Source of the DNA: Paenibacillus dendritiformis
Lineage (GTDB): Bacteria > Bacillota > Bacilli > Paenibacillales > Paenibacillaceae
Reading direction: 5' to 3'
NCBI RefSeq assembly: GCF_945605565.1
Contig: NZ_OX216966.1
Location: 3,154,001 to 3,218,000, forward strand
Length of the DNA: 64,000 nucleotides
Shown: one piece after another, positions 38,414 to 48,066 of the stretch
Numbering within the stretch: the first letter of the stretch is position 1
Layout of the letters: every line of letters begins with the position of its first letter
Made by a program: the position numbers and the translations under genes
Notes under the pieces: generated by a model
Databases searched by the model: none
Told to the model about the DNA's origin: nothing
The model's input: the letters and a program-made list of their open reading frames with translations, nothing else

Positions 38414-39688
38414 GTGGAGAAAGTGCAGTTAAGCAATGGCCTGCGGGTCGTTATGGAAAAAATACCAACCTGCCGTTCCGTGTCATTCGGCATTTGGGTG
38501 AAGACCGGTTCACGCAATGAGAATGAGACGACCAACGGTATTTCTCATTTTATTGAGCACATGATGTTCAAAGGTACGGAGCGGTTCGATGCCAAGGCGA
38601 TCGCGGATTCATTCGACGCAATCGGAGGGAATGTGAATGCATTTACTTCGAAGGAATATACGTGCTACTATGCGAAAGTGCTGGATGAGCATCTCCCGAT
38701 AGCCGTCGATGTGCTGTCGGACATGTTTTTCCGTTCCGCCCTGCAGGCAGAAGAGCTGAGCAAGGAAAAGAACGTCATACTCGAGGAAATCGCGATGTAT
38801 GAAGACACGCCCGATGATACGGTGCACGATCTCGTCACACGTGCCGCCTATGGCAGCCATCCGCTCGCGTATCCGATTCTCGGGACGAAGGAACGTCTCG
38901 AGCCGATGGGGTCTGCCGACTTGCGCCAATACATGCAGGAGCACTATACGATTGAAAATACGGTGATCGCCGTGGCGGGCAATTTCGATGCCTCCCTTTT
39001 GGAGCTGCTGGAGAAGCATTTCGGACATTTCCACAATTCCCGCCCGTCTCACGAGGTGTCTGCGCCAATATTCGGCGGGAGCTCGATCTTCCATCAGAAG
39101 AAGACCGAGCAGAATCATATTTGCTTGAGCTTGCCAGGCTGCTCCATGACCGATCCGCGGCTCTATGCCATGATCTTATTGAATAACGTTATCGGAGGCG
39201 GCATGAGCTCGCGCCTGTTCCAGGAGATCCGCGAGAAGCGTGGCTTGGCCTACGCGGTCTATTCCTATCATTCCTCTCATGCGGATTGCGGACTGTTCAC
39301 CATCTATGCGGGCACGGCGCCGAAGCAGACGCAAGACGTGCTGGGCATTACGATCGACGTGCTCGGCAATCTCGCTGCCCACGGTCTGACGCAGGATGAA
39401 TTGAAGAAGGGCAAGGAGCAGTTGAAAGGAAGCTTGATACTGGGGCTGGAGAGCACCGGCGCCCGGATGAACCGGTTGGGCAAGAACGAGTTGATGCTCG
39501 GCCGTCACTATACATTAGATGAAATTATTGCGCGGATCGATTCGATTACGATGGATGACATTACATATGTCTTATCCCGCATGCTGTCCGAGCCGTTTGC
39601 CGCGGCCATGGTTGGAGCGAACGATCGCGCAATTTCGGCTTTCAGGAGGGATACCTTTGTTACAGCAAGTCCATCAAGTTCAAATTAA
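38414..39688 (+). CDS. mlpA: M16-family zinc peptidase MlpA (YmxG)
   Basis: A 424-residue processing-peptidase-like protein. The inverted zinc motif HFIEH is at residues 45-49, with the further Glu ligand in the downstream LEEIAMYEDTPDD segment. The second M16 half (residues ~170-424) is present, with GGGMSSRLFQEIREKRGLAY. GTG 38414 has AGGAGG 7 nt upstream; a TTG at 38408 is too close. The 3' end contains the start of dut. Confidence 0.9.
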   Translation: MEKVQLSNGLRVVMEKIPTCRSVSFGIWVKTGSRNENETTNGISHFIEHMMFKGTERFDAKAIADSFDAIGGNVNAFTSKEYTCYYAKVLDEHLPIAVDVLSDMFFRSALQAEELSKEKNVILEEIAMYEDTPDDTVHDLVTRAAYGSHPLAYPILGTKERLEPMGSADLRQYMQEHYTIENTVIAVAGNFDASLLELLEKHFGHFHNSRPSHEVSAPIFGGSSIFHQKKTEQNHICLSLPGCSMTDPRLYAMILLNNVIGGGMSSRLFQEIREKRGLAYAVYSYHSSHADCGLFTIYAGTAPKQTQDVLGITIDVLGNLAAHGLTQDELKKGKEQLKGSLILGLESTGARMNRLGKNELMLGRHYTLDEIIARIDSITMDDITYVLSRMLSEPFAAAMVGANDRAISAFRRDTFVTASPSSSN

Positions 39689-40115
39689 AAAATTGCCCGG
39701 CAATGAAGACATTCCGTTGCCGCAGAAGATGTCCGATCTGGCGGCAGGCTTCGATCTGTATGCGGCGGTAAAAGAGCCGCTGACGCTGGCCCCCGGCCAC
39801 CGGGCCCTGGTTCCGGCCGGGTTCGCGATGGCGATGCCGCCCTATTTAGAAGCGCAGATTCGCCCCCGCAGCGGACTGGCCTTCAAGCATGGCATCACTT
39901 GCCTCAATTCGCCGGGAACGATTGACGCGGATTACCGTGGCGAGGTGAAGGTGCTGCTTGTCAATCTCGGACAGCAGCATTTCACGATTGAGCGCAAGGA
40001 GCGGATTGCGCAGATGGTGCTCCAGTTCGTGCCGCAGATCGAACTGGCCGAAGTGGATGAGCTGTCCGACACCGCTCGCGGCGAAGGCGGCTTCGGCCAC
40101 ACCGGAACGAAATAG
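39657..40115 (+). CDS. dut: dUTP diphosphatase (trimeric Dut)
   Basis: Hydrolyses dUTP to dUMP, keeping uracil out of DNA. The 152-residue protein carries the trimeric dUTPase motifs: SDLAAGFDLYA, IRPRSGLAFKHG, SPGTIDADYRGEVKVLL and the C-terminal RGEGGFGHTG that closes over the site. TTG 39657 has TCAGGAGGG 6 nt upstream; the gene starts 32 bp inside the end of mlpA. It takes the place of ymxH of the B. subtilis order. Confidence 0.93.
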   Translation: MLQQVHQVQIKKLPGNEDIPLPQKMSDLAAGFDLYAAVKEPLTLAPGHRALVPAGFAMAMPPYLEAQIRPRSGLAFKHGITCLNSPGTIDADYRGEVKVLLVNLGQQHFTIERKERIAQMVLQFVPQIELAEVDELSDTARGEGGFGHTGTK

Positions 40116-40124
40116 GTTGCCAAT

Positions 40125-40154
40125 GCAGTCACTCTTACGGGTGGCTGCTTTTTT
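40125..40154 (+). terminator. Terminator after dut
   Basis: GCAGTCAC (40125-40132) pairs with GTGGCTGC (40141-40148), followed by TTTTTT. The remaining ~160 bp before spoVFA show no gene and no clear promoter. Confidence 0.8.
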
Positions 40155-40314
40155 GATCTCACAGTCAGGGACGGACGGCCGCTTGAAGCCGGCCCGTCGC
40201 ACGTTTCAGAAGAAAGGCCAAGCATCTCCCTCCTTCCAGCCGTTCGTTGCACCTTTTGTGGGCTCCCGAATAAGATGTTCTATACACTGCGGGGATAAGG
40301 AGTGAACGGCAAGC

Positions 40315-41217
40315 ATGTTAACCGGAGTTCAAGTGGTGTTCATCGGCGGCGACGCCCGGCAGCTTGAAATCATTCAGAAGTTATCCGAGCTGGACGCCAC
40401 CGTTATTCTAGTGGGCTATGAACAGCTGCAAAATCCGTTCCACGGCGTTCAGCGCCAACCGTTGACGCCGGAGCTGCTGAGAAAGGCCGATGCGGTCGTC
40501 CTGCCGGCGGTAGGGACGGATGACAAAGGGAAGGTTCATGCCATATTCACGTCGGAAGAGCTGATGCTGGCGGAAGAGCATGTGGCAGCCTTGCCGGAGC
40601 ATGCCGTACTGTTTACCGGAATGGCGAAGCCGTACTTAAGCAAGCTGTGCACGAAATACCGGCTGAAGCTGTTCGAGCTGTTCGACAGGGATGACGTGGC
40701 GATATATAACTCGATCCCGACGGCCGAGGGCGCCCTGATGATGGCGATTCAGCATACGGATATTACGCTTCACGGCTCCGAGTCGGTCGTGCTCGGCATG
40801 GGACGAACCGGATTTACGATGGCGCGGACGCTGCTCGGCGTCGGGGCGCGGGTGCGGATTGGGGTAAGGCGGAACGAGCACTTCGCCAGGGCGACGGAGA
40901 TGGGCTTCAACCCTTTCTATATAAGCGATTTGGCGCGGGAAGTGTCGAACATCGACTTGCTTTTTAATACGATACCGACTATGATAGTCACAGCGCAGGT
41001 CATTGCCCAAATACCCCATCGCGCGGTCATTATCGACCTGGCTTCGATGCCTGGAGGCGTCGACTTCCGGTTCGCCGAGAAGCGCGGAATCAAGGCGATG
41101 CTGGCCCCGGGATTGCCGGGGATCGTCGCGCCGAAGACGGCGGGACGCATCTTGGCTCAGAGCATCTCACAGCTGCTGCAGGAGTCCATGGTGGAACGGG
41201 GGGTAATAGGGCAATGA
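40315..41217 (+). CDS. spoVFA: Dipicolinate synthase subunit A
   Basis: With SpoVFB it makes dipicolinic acid for the spore core from dihydrodipicolinate, in the mother cell. The 300-residue protein has a nucleotide-binding LGMGRTGFTMARTLLGVGA and LNRTP-like substitutes seen in the family. ATG start with ATAAGGAGTG upstream. It overlaps spoVFB by 4 bp. It sits before asd, dapG and dapA, whose product feeds it. Confidence 0.95.
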   Translation: MLTGVQVVFIGGDARQLEIIQKLSELDATVILVGYEQLQNPFHGVQRQPLTPELLRKADAVVLPAVGTDDKGKVHAIFTSEELMLAEEHVAALPEHAVLFTGMAKPYLSKLCTKYRLKLFELFDRDDVAIYNSIPTAEGALMMAIQHTDITLHGSESVVLGMGRTGFTMARTLLGVGARVRIGVRRNEHFARATEMGFNPFYISDLAREVSNIDLLFNTIPTMIVTAQVIAQIPHRAVIIDLASMPGGVDFRFAEKRGIKAMLAPGLPGIVAPKTAGRILAQSISQLLQESMVERGVIGQ

Positions 41218-41804
41218 ATTACAAGGGAATCACGGTAGGTTATGCGCTGACGGGATCTCACTGTACGTTCGAGGAAGTGATGCCCCAGATTCAGCGGTTC
41301 GTCGATGCGGGAGCGCAGGTCATTCCTATCGCTTCGAATACGGTGATGACGACGGACACACGGTTCGGAACATCGCAAGGTTGGCAAAAGCAGTTGAAAG
41401 AAATAACGGGGAATGATATTATTTCTACAATTGTGGAGGCGGAGCCGCTTGGCCCATCCAAGCTGCTGGACGTCATGGTTATCGCTCCTTGCACGGGCAA
41501 TACGACGAGCAAGCTGGCGAACGCGATGACAGACAGCCCGGTCCTGATGGCCGCCAAGGCGCAGATGCGCAATCAGCGTCCGCTCGTGCTGGCCATCTCC
41601 ACGAATGACGGCCTTGGCTTGAATGCGGCCAATATCGCCAAGCTGTTAGTGGCGAAGAACATATACTTCGTTCCATTCGGGCAGGACAATCCGGTTCAGA
41701 AGCCGAATTCGCTGGTCGCCCGCATGGATCTCGTGCCCGAGACCTGTCTTGCGGCGCTGGAGGGGAGACAGCTTCAGCCGCTGCTGGTGGAACGTTACCA
41801 ATGA
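41214..41804 (+). CDS. spoVFB: Dipicolinate synthase subunit B (flavoprotein)
   Basis: A 196-residue member of the flavoprotein (HFCD-like) family forming the second subunit of dipicolinate synthase. GYALTGSHCTFEEVMPQI, APCTGNTTSKLANAMTDSPV and FVPFGQDNPVQKPNS are typical. The start overlaps the spoVFA stop (ATGA), so the two are coupled. Confidence 0.95.
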   Translation: MNYKGITVGYALTGSHCTFEEVMPQIQRFVDAGAQVIPIASNTVMTTDTRFGTSQGWQKQLKEITGNDIISTIVEAEPLGPSKLLDVMVIAPCTGNTTSKLANAMTDSPVLMAAKAQMRNQRPLVLAISTNDGLGLNAANIAKLLVAKNIYFVPFGQDNPVQKPNSLVARMDLVPETCLAALEGRQLQPLLVERYQ

Positions 41805-41827
41805 ACATAACGTAGTGGATCATCTGC

Positions 41828-41853
41828 CGAGGGACGCTATCACGCATCCCTCG
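41828..41853 (+). other. Inverted repeat between spoVFB and asd
   Basis: CGAGGGA-C-GC pairs with GC-A-TCCCTCG around a short loop. No T-run follows, so a protein site or weak structure is as likely as a terminator. Confidence 0.45.
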
Positions 41854-41893
41854 ACAGTTGATATAGACGATGGCAAGAGGGGAGAAACGACAT

Positions 41894-42934
41894 ATGACGA
41901 ATCAGAAGCGGTACAATGTTGCAGTAGTCGGCGCAACTGGCGCCGTAGGGGAACAGATTATCAAATTGCTGGAACAACGTCAATTTCCCATTGAGACGCT
42001 GACATTGCTGTCATCCGCTCGTTCCGCCGGAACGAAGATTGTATTTAACGGTCAGGAGATTACGGTGCAGGAAGCGAAGCCGGAGAGCTTCGAGGGAATC
42101 GATATTGCCTTGTTCAGCGCAGGCGGCGACGTGTCGAAGGCGCTTGCTCCGGAAGCGATTAAGCGGGGAGCGGTATGTATTGACAATACGAACGCCTTCC
42201 GCATGGATCCGAATACGCCGCTCGTCGTTCCTGAAGTGAATATAGACAAAGTGGCAGAGAATCAGGGCCTCATTGCCAATCCGAATTGCTCCACGATCCA
42301 GATGGTTGTCGCGTTGAAGCCGCTCTATGACCGGTACGGCATCTCCAAAGTAATCGTCTCGACTTATCAGGCGGTATCCGGAGCGGGAAGCCGCGCGATT
42401 GACGAGCTGGAGCGCCAGACGAAGGAAGCGCTGGAGGGCCGGGACGTGAATCCGGATATTCTTCCGGTGGGCTCCTTGCCGGTTAAGCACCAGATTGCCT
42501 TTAATGCGATCCCGCAAATCGATAAATTCCAAGACAACGGCTTTACGCTCGAAGAAATGAAAATGATTCGGGAAACGAAGAAAATTATGGGGGATGAAGA
42601 TATACAGGTTACGACAACATGCGTGCGCATCCCTGTCGTATACGGCCATTCCGAGTCCGTATATGTCGAATTGAAGGAAGACTTCCAGCTTGATGAAGTC
42701 AAAGAGCTGTTGGCGAACGCACCGGGCATCACTTTGGTGGACGATCCGGAAGCACAACAGTACCCGCTGGCGACCGAATGCGCCGGGAAGCCGGACGTAT
42801 TTGTCGGGCGGCTGCGCAGGGACTTGAACGAACCGCGCGCTCTTAACATGTGGATTGTATCCGATAACTTAATGAAAGGCGCTGCATGGAACGCGGTTCA
42901 AATTGCTGAACATATTGCGTCGGAGCGGCCATAA
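41894..42934 (+). CDS. asd: Aspartate-semialdehyde dehydrogenase
   Basis: Reduces aspartyl phosphate to the semialdehyde, the branch point for lysine/diaminopimelate and threonine/methionine. The 346 residues have VVGATGAVGEQIIKLLEQR, the catalytic Cys in ANPNCSTIQMV and QAVSGAGSRAIDEL. ATG 41894 is chosen because GAGGGGAGAAACG precedes it; the in-frame ATG 41870 lacks a ribosome binding site. Confidence 0.96.
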   Translation: MTNQKRYNVAVVGATGAVGEQIIKLLEQRQFPIETLTLLSSARSAGTKIVFNGQEITVQEAKPESFEGIDIALFSAGGDVSKALAPEAIKRGAVCIDNTNAFRMDPNTPLVVPEVNIDKVAENQGLIANPNCSTIQMVVALKPLYDRYGISKVIVSTYQAVSGAGSRAIDELERQTKEALEGRDVNPDILPVGSLPVKHQIAFNAIPQIDKFQDNGFTLEEMKMIRETKKIMGDEDIQVTTTCVRIPVVYGHSESVYVELKEDFQLDEVKELLANAPGITLVDDPEAQQYPLATECAGKPDVFVGRLRRDLNEPRALNMWIVSDNLMKGAAWNAVQIAEHIASERP

Positions 42935-42935
42935 C

Positions 42936-42959
42936 GGCAGGCTGCTCCTGCCCTTTTTT
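42936..42959 (+). terminator. Terminator between asd and dapG
   Basis: GGCAGG (42936-42941), CTGCT, CCTGCC (42947-42952), then CTTTTTT. It lies only ~50 bp before dapG within an expected operon, so it may act as a partial stop or attenuator. Confidence 0.7.
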
Positions 42960-43010
42960 GTCTATCGGCACGTTATCTGGCAGTTAGTCTTCATGGTTGG
43001 AGGAAACGCT

Positions 43011-44228
43011 ATGCGTATATTAGTACAGAAATTCGGCGGCACTTCTTTGTCTACCGCTGAAGCAAGAGAAAAAGTAGTTCAACATATACGGCGGGAGCTG
43101 GATCAAGGCTACCGCCTTGCCGTCGTCGTCTCCGCGATGGGCAGACGGGGAGAACCCTATGCAACCGATACCCTGCTTGATTGGATTCAAGAGAACGGAA
43201 GCGATCTTCCTGCGCGAGAGAAGGATTTATTGCTGTGTTGCGGTGAAATCATATCGGCAACGACCTTATGCGGCCTGCTCCGCCGCCACGACATCTCGGC
43301 GACCGTGCTGACGGGAGCTCAGGCCGGATTCCGGACGGATCACCAGTTCGGCAATGCCCGCATACTGGACGTATGTCCCGAGCGGGTCGTCGAAGGCTGG
43401 AACCATGCGGATGTCGTTATCGTCACCGGCTTCCAGGGACAGACCGATGAGGGCGATATGACGACCCTCGGCCGGGGAGGAAGCGACACATCCGCCACGG
43501 CGCTGGGTGCGGCGCTGCATGCGGAAATTGTCGATATTTATACCGATGTGAACGGCATATTGACCGCCGATCCGCGCTTGGTGGAAGATGCGAAGCCGTT
43601 ATCGGTCGTAAGCTATACAGAGATGTGCAATCTGGCCCATCACGGGGCGAAAGTCATCCATCCGCGCGCGGTCGAGATTGCGATGCAGGCTCAGGTGCCT
43701 GTCCGCGTCCGCTCCACCTTCAGCGAAGACGAGGGGACGCTTGTCACTCATCCGGAAGGCTTCCAAGCGATGGAGACGGGCTTCGTCGATCGCTACGTGA
43801 CAGGGATTGCTTACGTGAGCAATGTGACGCAAATCTCGGTGGAAGCCGAGGCGGGCGTCTATGATTTGCAGCTCAAAGTCTTCAAGGCGATGGCGCAAAA
43901 TCATATTAGCGTAGACTTTATTAATGTTACCCCGTCTGGCGCCGTTTATACGGTGTTCGATACCGATGCCCCTAGAGCGCGCGAGGTGCTGGAGGAGATG
44001 GGCTTCGCCCCCCAATTCCTGTCCGGCTGCGCCAAAGTGTCGGTTATCGGCGGCGGCATCAACGGTGTGCCGGGAATTATGGCCACGATAGTAGAAGCAT
44101 TGACGGAGCAGGAGATACAGATCCTGCAATCCGCCGATTCGAATACGACGATATGGGTTCTGGTACGGAAGGAAGATATGGTCCGGGCGCTGCGGGCGCT
44201 TCATTCGAAGTTCCATTTGGAGCGGTAA
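43011..44228 (+). CDS. dapG: Aspartate kinase (DapG type)
   Basis: Phosphorylates aspartate at the start of diaminopimelate and lysine synthesis. The 405-residue protein has the kinase motif LVQKFGGTSLSTAEAR, GRGGSDTSATALGAALHAE and two C-terminal ACT domains, the sites of feedback control. Synteny with spoVFAB-asd-dapA supports the diaminopimelate-regulated DapG isoform. ATG 43011 with GGTTGGAGGAAACGCT upstream. Confidence 0.94.
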   Translation: MRILVQKFGGTSLSTAEAREKVVQHIRRELDQGYRLAVVVSAMGRRGEPYATDTLLDWIQENGSDLPAREKDLLLCCGEIISATTLCGLLRRHDISATVLTGAQAGFRTDHQFGNARILDVCPERVVEGWNHADVVIVTGFQGQTDEGDMTTLGRGGSDTSATALGAALHAEIVDIYTDVNGILTADPRLVEDAKPLSVVSYTEMCNLAHHGAKVIHPRAVEIAMQAQVPVRVRSTFSEDEGTLVTHPEGFQAMETGFVDRYVTGIAYVSNVTQISVEAEAGVYDLQLKVFKAMAQNHISVDFINVTPSGAVYTVFDTDAPRAREVLEEMGFAPQFLSGCAKVSVIGGGINGVPGIMATIVEALTEQEIQILQSADSNTTIWVLVRKEDMVRALRALHSKFHLER

Positions 44229-44281
44229 TAGAAGATGCCGTCCAGGCATTGATCTGAAGTTGCAAGAGGAGGAGTCTAACA

Positions 44282-45154
44282 GTGGAGTTCGGAAGATTGA
44301 TGACCGCCATGGTGACCCCGTTCGACGCCAACGAACGGATTCATTGGCCTGAAGTGGAACGTCTGATTCATGATTTGATCGAGGTGCAGCGGAACGATAG
44401 TCTGGTCATATGCGGAACGTCGGGCGAATCCCCGACCTTGACCGATGATGAGAAGGTGGAGCTGTTCAAGTTCGCTGTGGAAAAGGCTGCCGGACGCGCT
44501 CGGATCATTGCCGGAACAGGCAGCAACAACACGGCCCACTCGATTCATCTGACGAAGCTGGCCGAGGAAGCCGGCGTCGACGGCGTTCTATTGGTCGCTC
44601 CTTACTATAACAGACCGAATCAGGAAGGGCTGTACCGTCATTTCAAAGCGATTGCCGAATCGACGAAGCTGCCGGTCATCCTGTATAACGTTCCGGGACG
44701 GACCGCCGTAAGCCTGTCGGTCGAGACAACGCTTCGGCTGGCGGAGATACCGAATATCGTCGCGACGAAGGAATGCGCTTCGCTTGAGCAGATGACACTG
44801 ATCGTCGATGGCGCGCCGGAAGGATTCTACGTCTACAGCGGCGACGACCCTCTGACGCTGCCGCTCCTGGCCGTGGGCGGCCACGGCATCATTAGCGTAG
44901 CGAGCCATCTTGTCGGCGCGGAGATGAAGACGATGATCGAAGCGTATCTGAACGGGGATAATGCGGAAGCGGCCCGGCTGCATCGCCGCCTGTATCCGGT
45001 CTTCAAGGGCCTGTTCCATTGTCCGAACCCGGTTCCCGTGAAGTACGCGCTTCAGCTCCGGGGCTATCATGTCGGCGGTGTCCGTCTGCCGCTGGTAGAG
45101 CCGTCCGAGAGCGAGGCCGCATTTATTCGCGAGCTGGTTGAATCGCTCAATTGA
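44282..45154 (+). CDS. dapA: 4-hydroxy-tetrahydrodipicolinate synthase
   Basis: Condenses pyruvate with aspartate semialdehyde; its product goes to diaminopimelate for the wall and cortex and to dipicolinate. The 290 residues contain CGTSGESPTLTDDEK, the catalytic Tyr in LYNVPGRT and the Schiff-base Lys in VATKECAS. GTG start with AGAGGAGGAGTCTAACA upstream. Confidence 0.96.
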   Translation: MEFGRLMTAMVTPFDANERIHWPEVERLIHDLIEVQRNDSLVICGTSGESPTLTDDEKVELFKFAVEKAAGRARIIAGTGSNNTAHSIHLTKLAEEAGVDGVLLVAPYYNRPNQEGLYRHFKAIAESTKLPVILYNVPGRTAVSLSVETTLRLAEIPNIVATKECASLEQMTLIVDGAPEGFYVYSGDDPLTLPLLAVGGHGIISVASHLVGAEMKTMIEAYLNGDNAEAARLHRRLYPVFKGLFHCPNPVPVKYALQLRGYHVGGVRLPLVEPSESEAAFIRELVESLN

Positions 45155-45190
45155 CGTCTTATTTTAACGAAATAAATGAACGGTTTCAGG

Positions 45191-45225
45191 AGCCGATGCC
45201 TTGCGGGGCATCGGTTTTTGTTTTT
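45191..45225 (+). terminator. Terminator after dapA
   Basis: CCGATGCC (45193-45200), TTGCGG, GGCATCGG (45207-45214), then TTTTTGTTTTT. Confidence 0.88.
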
Positions 45226-45255
45226 CGGAGACAATAGGGCTGGGTAATCGCTGAC

Positions 45256-45285
45256 TTGTGTTTTTCACTTTTGTTCATGTATAAT
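45256..45285 (+). promoter_or_regulatory. Candidate promoter of the RNase J gene
   Basis: TTGTGT (45256-45261), 18-nt spacer, perfect TATAAT (45280-45285). It lies between the dapA terminator and the gene at 45378. Confidence 0.6.
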
Positions 45286-45377
45286 GAGAATCAAGTGACT
45301 GGGTGCGGTATAATTTTGAAATGAAAGATGTTCATTGGTTGACGGCCAACTGAATATAGTAGGAGGTTAAGATCCAC

Positions 45378-47054
45378 TTGTCGAAGAAAAACACCGCTGA
45401 TAAATTATCTATCTTCGCATTGGGCGGCGTGGGCGAAATCGGGAAAAATATGTACGTCGTCCAATACGGAAACGATATCGTCGTCATCGATGCAGGGTTG
45501 AAGTTCCCGGAAGAAGATATGCTCGGAATTGATATTGTCATTCCGGATATTTCATATTTGACCGATAATCGTGACAAAGTAAGAGGAATCCTCATTACGC
45601 ACGGACATGAAGATCACATCGGTGGTCTTCCCTATGTACTGAAGCATTTGAATGTGCCAGTGTACGGCACACGCTTGACGTTGGGCTTGATTGAGAGCAA
45701 GCTGCGTGAAGCCAATCTGCTGGGCGAGACGAAGCGCGTCCTGATTACGGCAGATTCCGAAGTGCAGCTCGGGTCGATCCGGGCGACATTCTTCAAGACG
45801 AACCACTCGATACCGGATTCGGTGGGGGTATGTCTGGAGACACCGGAAGGCAATGTCGTCCATACGGGCGATTTCAAGTTCGATCATACGCCGGTTAACG
45901 GGCAATATGCCGATCTGCAGCGTATGGCTGAAATCGGCAGCAAGGGCGTTCTTGCCCTGTTGTCTGACAGCACGAATGCAGAGCGTCCAGGCTATACGCC
46001 TTCCGAGAGCAGCGTCGGCATTGTGCTGGAGGAAATTTTCCGCAGTGCACAACAGCGCGTCGTGGTTGCGACGTTCGCTTCCAACATTCACCGGATACAG
46101 CAGGTGATTGAGGCAGCCCATGCGACGAACCGGAAGCTAACGGTGGTAGGGCGCAGCATGGTCAATGTCGTTACGATCGCTTCAGAACTCGGATATTTAT
46201 ATATTCCGGACGGCATGCTGATTGAACCGGATGAAGTGAACAAGATGGCTGCTGACCGGGTAGTCATTCTGTCCACCGGCTCCCAGGGCGAGCCGATGTC
46301 AGCTCTGACGCGGATGGCGCGTTCGACGCACCGCAAGGTTGATATTTTGCCTGGAGACACGGTCGTTATCGCCGCTACTCCGATTCCGGGGAATGAGAAG
46401 TATGTCGGACGAACTATCGATGAGTTATCCCGCTTGGGTGCGCATGTCATCTATAGCGGCATGAGAGCCGGCGTGCACGTATCCGGACACGGCAGCCAGG
46501 AAGAGCTCAAGCTGATGCTCAACCTGATGCGGCCTAAATATTTCATTCCGATTCACGGCGAGTACCGGATGCTGAGACACCACGCTCACCTCGCGGAGTC
46601 GGTCGGAATTGAGAAGGAAAACATTTTCATTACGGACATCGGAGATACCGTCGAGATTCAGAATGGCGCTGCCCGGCGCGGATCGAAGGTACAATCGGGC
46701 TACGTGCTCATTGACGGACTCGGCGTCGGCGATGTCGGCAATATCGTATTGCGCGATCGCAAATTGTTGTCTCAAGACGGCATTCTGGTCGTCGTTGTCA
46801 CTTTGAGCAAGCAGGATGGAACGATTCTGTCTGGTCCAGATATCATTTCGCGCGGATTCGTCTATGTCCGTGAATCGGAAGGTCTTCTGGATGAAGCCAA
46901 TCGCATCGTCACTTCGACGCTTCATAAGCTGATGAACGAGAATGTGAATGAGTGGGCTTCGCTCAAGACGAATGTGAAGGATGCGCTGGGCCGGTTCCTG
47001 TATGAGCAGACCCGCCGCCGTCCGATGATTCTGCCTATTATTATGGAAGTCTAA
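45378..47054 (+). CDS. rnjB: Ribonuclease J (RnjB position)
   Basis: Metallo-beta-lactamase-fold ribonuclease with 5' exo- and endonuclease activity. The 558 residues include the zinc motif THGHEDHIGGLPYVL, HTGDFKFDHTP, SDSTNAERPGYT, and the beta-CASP region with ATFASNIHRIQQV and HVSGHGSQEEL. TTG start with GTAGGAGGTTAAG upstream. Position after dapA corresponds to rnjB in B. subtilis; the sequence alone does not separate J1 from J2. Confidence 0.93.
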   Translation: MSKKNTADKLSIFALGGVGEIGKNMYVVQYGNDIVVIDAGLKFPEEDMLGIDIVIPDISYLTDNRDKVRGILITHGHEDHIGGLPYVLKHLNVPVYGTRLTLGLIESKLREANLLGETKRVLITADSEVQLGSIRATFFKTNHSIPDSVGVCLETPEGNVVHTGDFKFDHTPVNGQYADLQRMAEIGSKGVLALLSDSTNAERPGYTPSESSVGIVLEEIFRSAQQRVVVATFASNIHRIQQVIEAAHATNRKLTVVGRSMVNVVTIASELGYLYIPDGMLIEPDEVNKMAADRVVILSTGSQGEPMSALTRMARSTHRKVDILPGDTVVIAATPIPGNEKYVGRTIDELSRLGAHVIYSGMRAGVHVSGHGSQEELKLMLNLMRPKYFIPIHGEYRMLRHHAHLAESVGIEKENIFITDIGDTVEIQNGAARRGSKVQSGYVLIDGLGVGDVGNIVLRDRKLLSQDGILVVVVTLSKQDGTILSGPDIISRGFVYVRESEGLLDEANRIVTSTLHKLMNENVNEWASLKTNVKDALGRFLYEQTRRRPMILPIIMEV

Positions 47055-47114
47055 TAAGTATGGGACGGGAATCCCAGTCACCAGTTATTCTCGTCCCGGC
47101 TTATTTTGAAGGAA

Positions 47115-47156
47115 AGCTGACACCCCTGTTTTCGGCGGGGGCTGTCGGCTTTTTTG
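47115..47156 (+). terminator. Terminator after RNase J gene
   Basis: AGCTGACA pairs with TGTCGGCT (one G-T pair) and inner CCCC with GGGG, followed by TTTTTTG. Confidence 0.88.
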
Positions 47157-47241
47157 CATGCCGGAGAGAGGATAGGCATAACGCCGGAATGAGTTGCGCA
47201 ACCTATGACGGCACCCACTAGACATAATGGAGGGAATACAG

Positions 47242-48066
47242 ATGCCTGATCCGAACATAGATCCTTATCAGCCGGCCTTTCATCAGAACGAGACGCCGCC
47301 CGACGGAACCAACCCGTCCGGGGCGAACACCCCGCCCCCTGTCGAGAACATCCAGCAGTTGGGAACGGCTTCCACTCCGTCGCCGGGAGAATCCAATATT
47401 TATTGCCTGAATATTATCGGGCAGATTGAAGGCCATATCGTGCTGCCGCCTCAAAATAAAACGACGAAATATGAGCATGTCATTCCACAGTTGGTCGCCG
47501 CGGAGCAGAATGCCAAAATCGAAGGCGTCCTGATTATATTGAATACGGTGGGCGGAGACGTGGAAGCGGGCTTGGCGATCGCGGAAATGATCGCATCGAT
47601 GTCGAAGCCGACTGTCACGCTCGTCTTGGGCGGCGGACACAGCATCGGCGTGCCGATAGCCGTCGCCTCGCAGATGAGCCTGATCGCAGAGACGGCCACG
47701 ATGACGATTCATCCCATCCGGTTGACCGGGCTAGTCATCGGCGTGCCGCAAACGTTTGAATATTTGGATAAAATGCAGGAGCGAGTCGTAAGGTTCGTAA
47801 CCTCTCATTCCCGCGTATCCGAGCATAAATTCAAGGAATTGATGTTCACGACGGGAGAGCTGACCCGGGATATCGGAACGACGGTGATCGGGCACGATGC
47901 GGTGCGTTACGGCCTTATCGATGAAGTGGGCGGAGTCGGAGCGGCTCTGCGTCATCTCAATCGTTTGATTGATGAGTGGAAATTCAACAAAAAAGCGCAG
48001 CCAGGCAACGGAGCAACGATGCCGCCTCCTGTCCAGCAGCCGCCATTCGAGGGGGGCCAAGTCTGA
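47242..48066 (+). CDS. tepA: ClpP-class serine protease TepA
   Basis: A 274-residue translocation-enhancing protein of the ClpP/crotonase superfamily. After a Pro-rich N-terminus come [20 protein letters not shown] and [19 protein letters not shown]; the latter carries the likely nucleophile Ser. ATG 47242 has GGAGGG 7 nt upstream, better than ATG 47227, which overlaps it. Cytoplasmic or membrane-associated. One base overlaps the next gene (TGATG). Confidence 0.88.
   Translation: MPDPNIDPYQPAFHQNETPPDGTNPSGANTPPPVENIQQLGTASTPSPGESNIYCLNIIGQIEGHIVLPPQNKTTKYEHVIPQLVAAEQNAKIEGVLIILNTVGGDVEAGLAIAEMIASMSKPTVTLVLGGGHSIGVPIAVASQMSLIAETATMTIHPIRLTGLVIGVPQTFEYLDKMQERVVRFVTSHSRVSEHKFKELMFTTGELTRDIGTTVIGHDAVRYGLIDEVGGVGAALRHLNRLIDEWKFNKKAQPGNGATMPPPVQQPPFEGGQV

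Noticed and set aside
40281-40288. TATACACT before spoVFA as a sigma-E type -10
   Set aside because: No matching -35 at the right distance, and the B. subtilis operon is known to use sigma-K, whose pattern is not visible.
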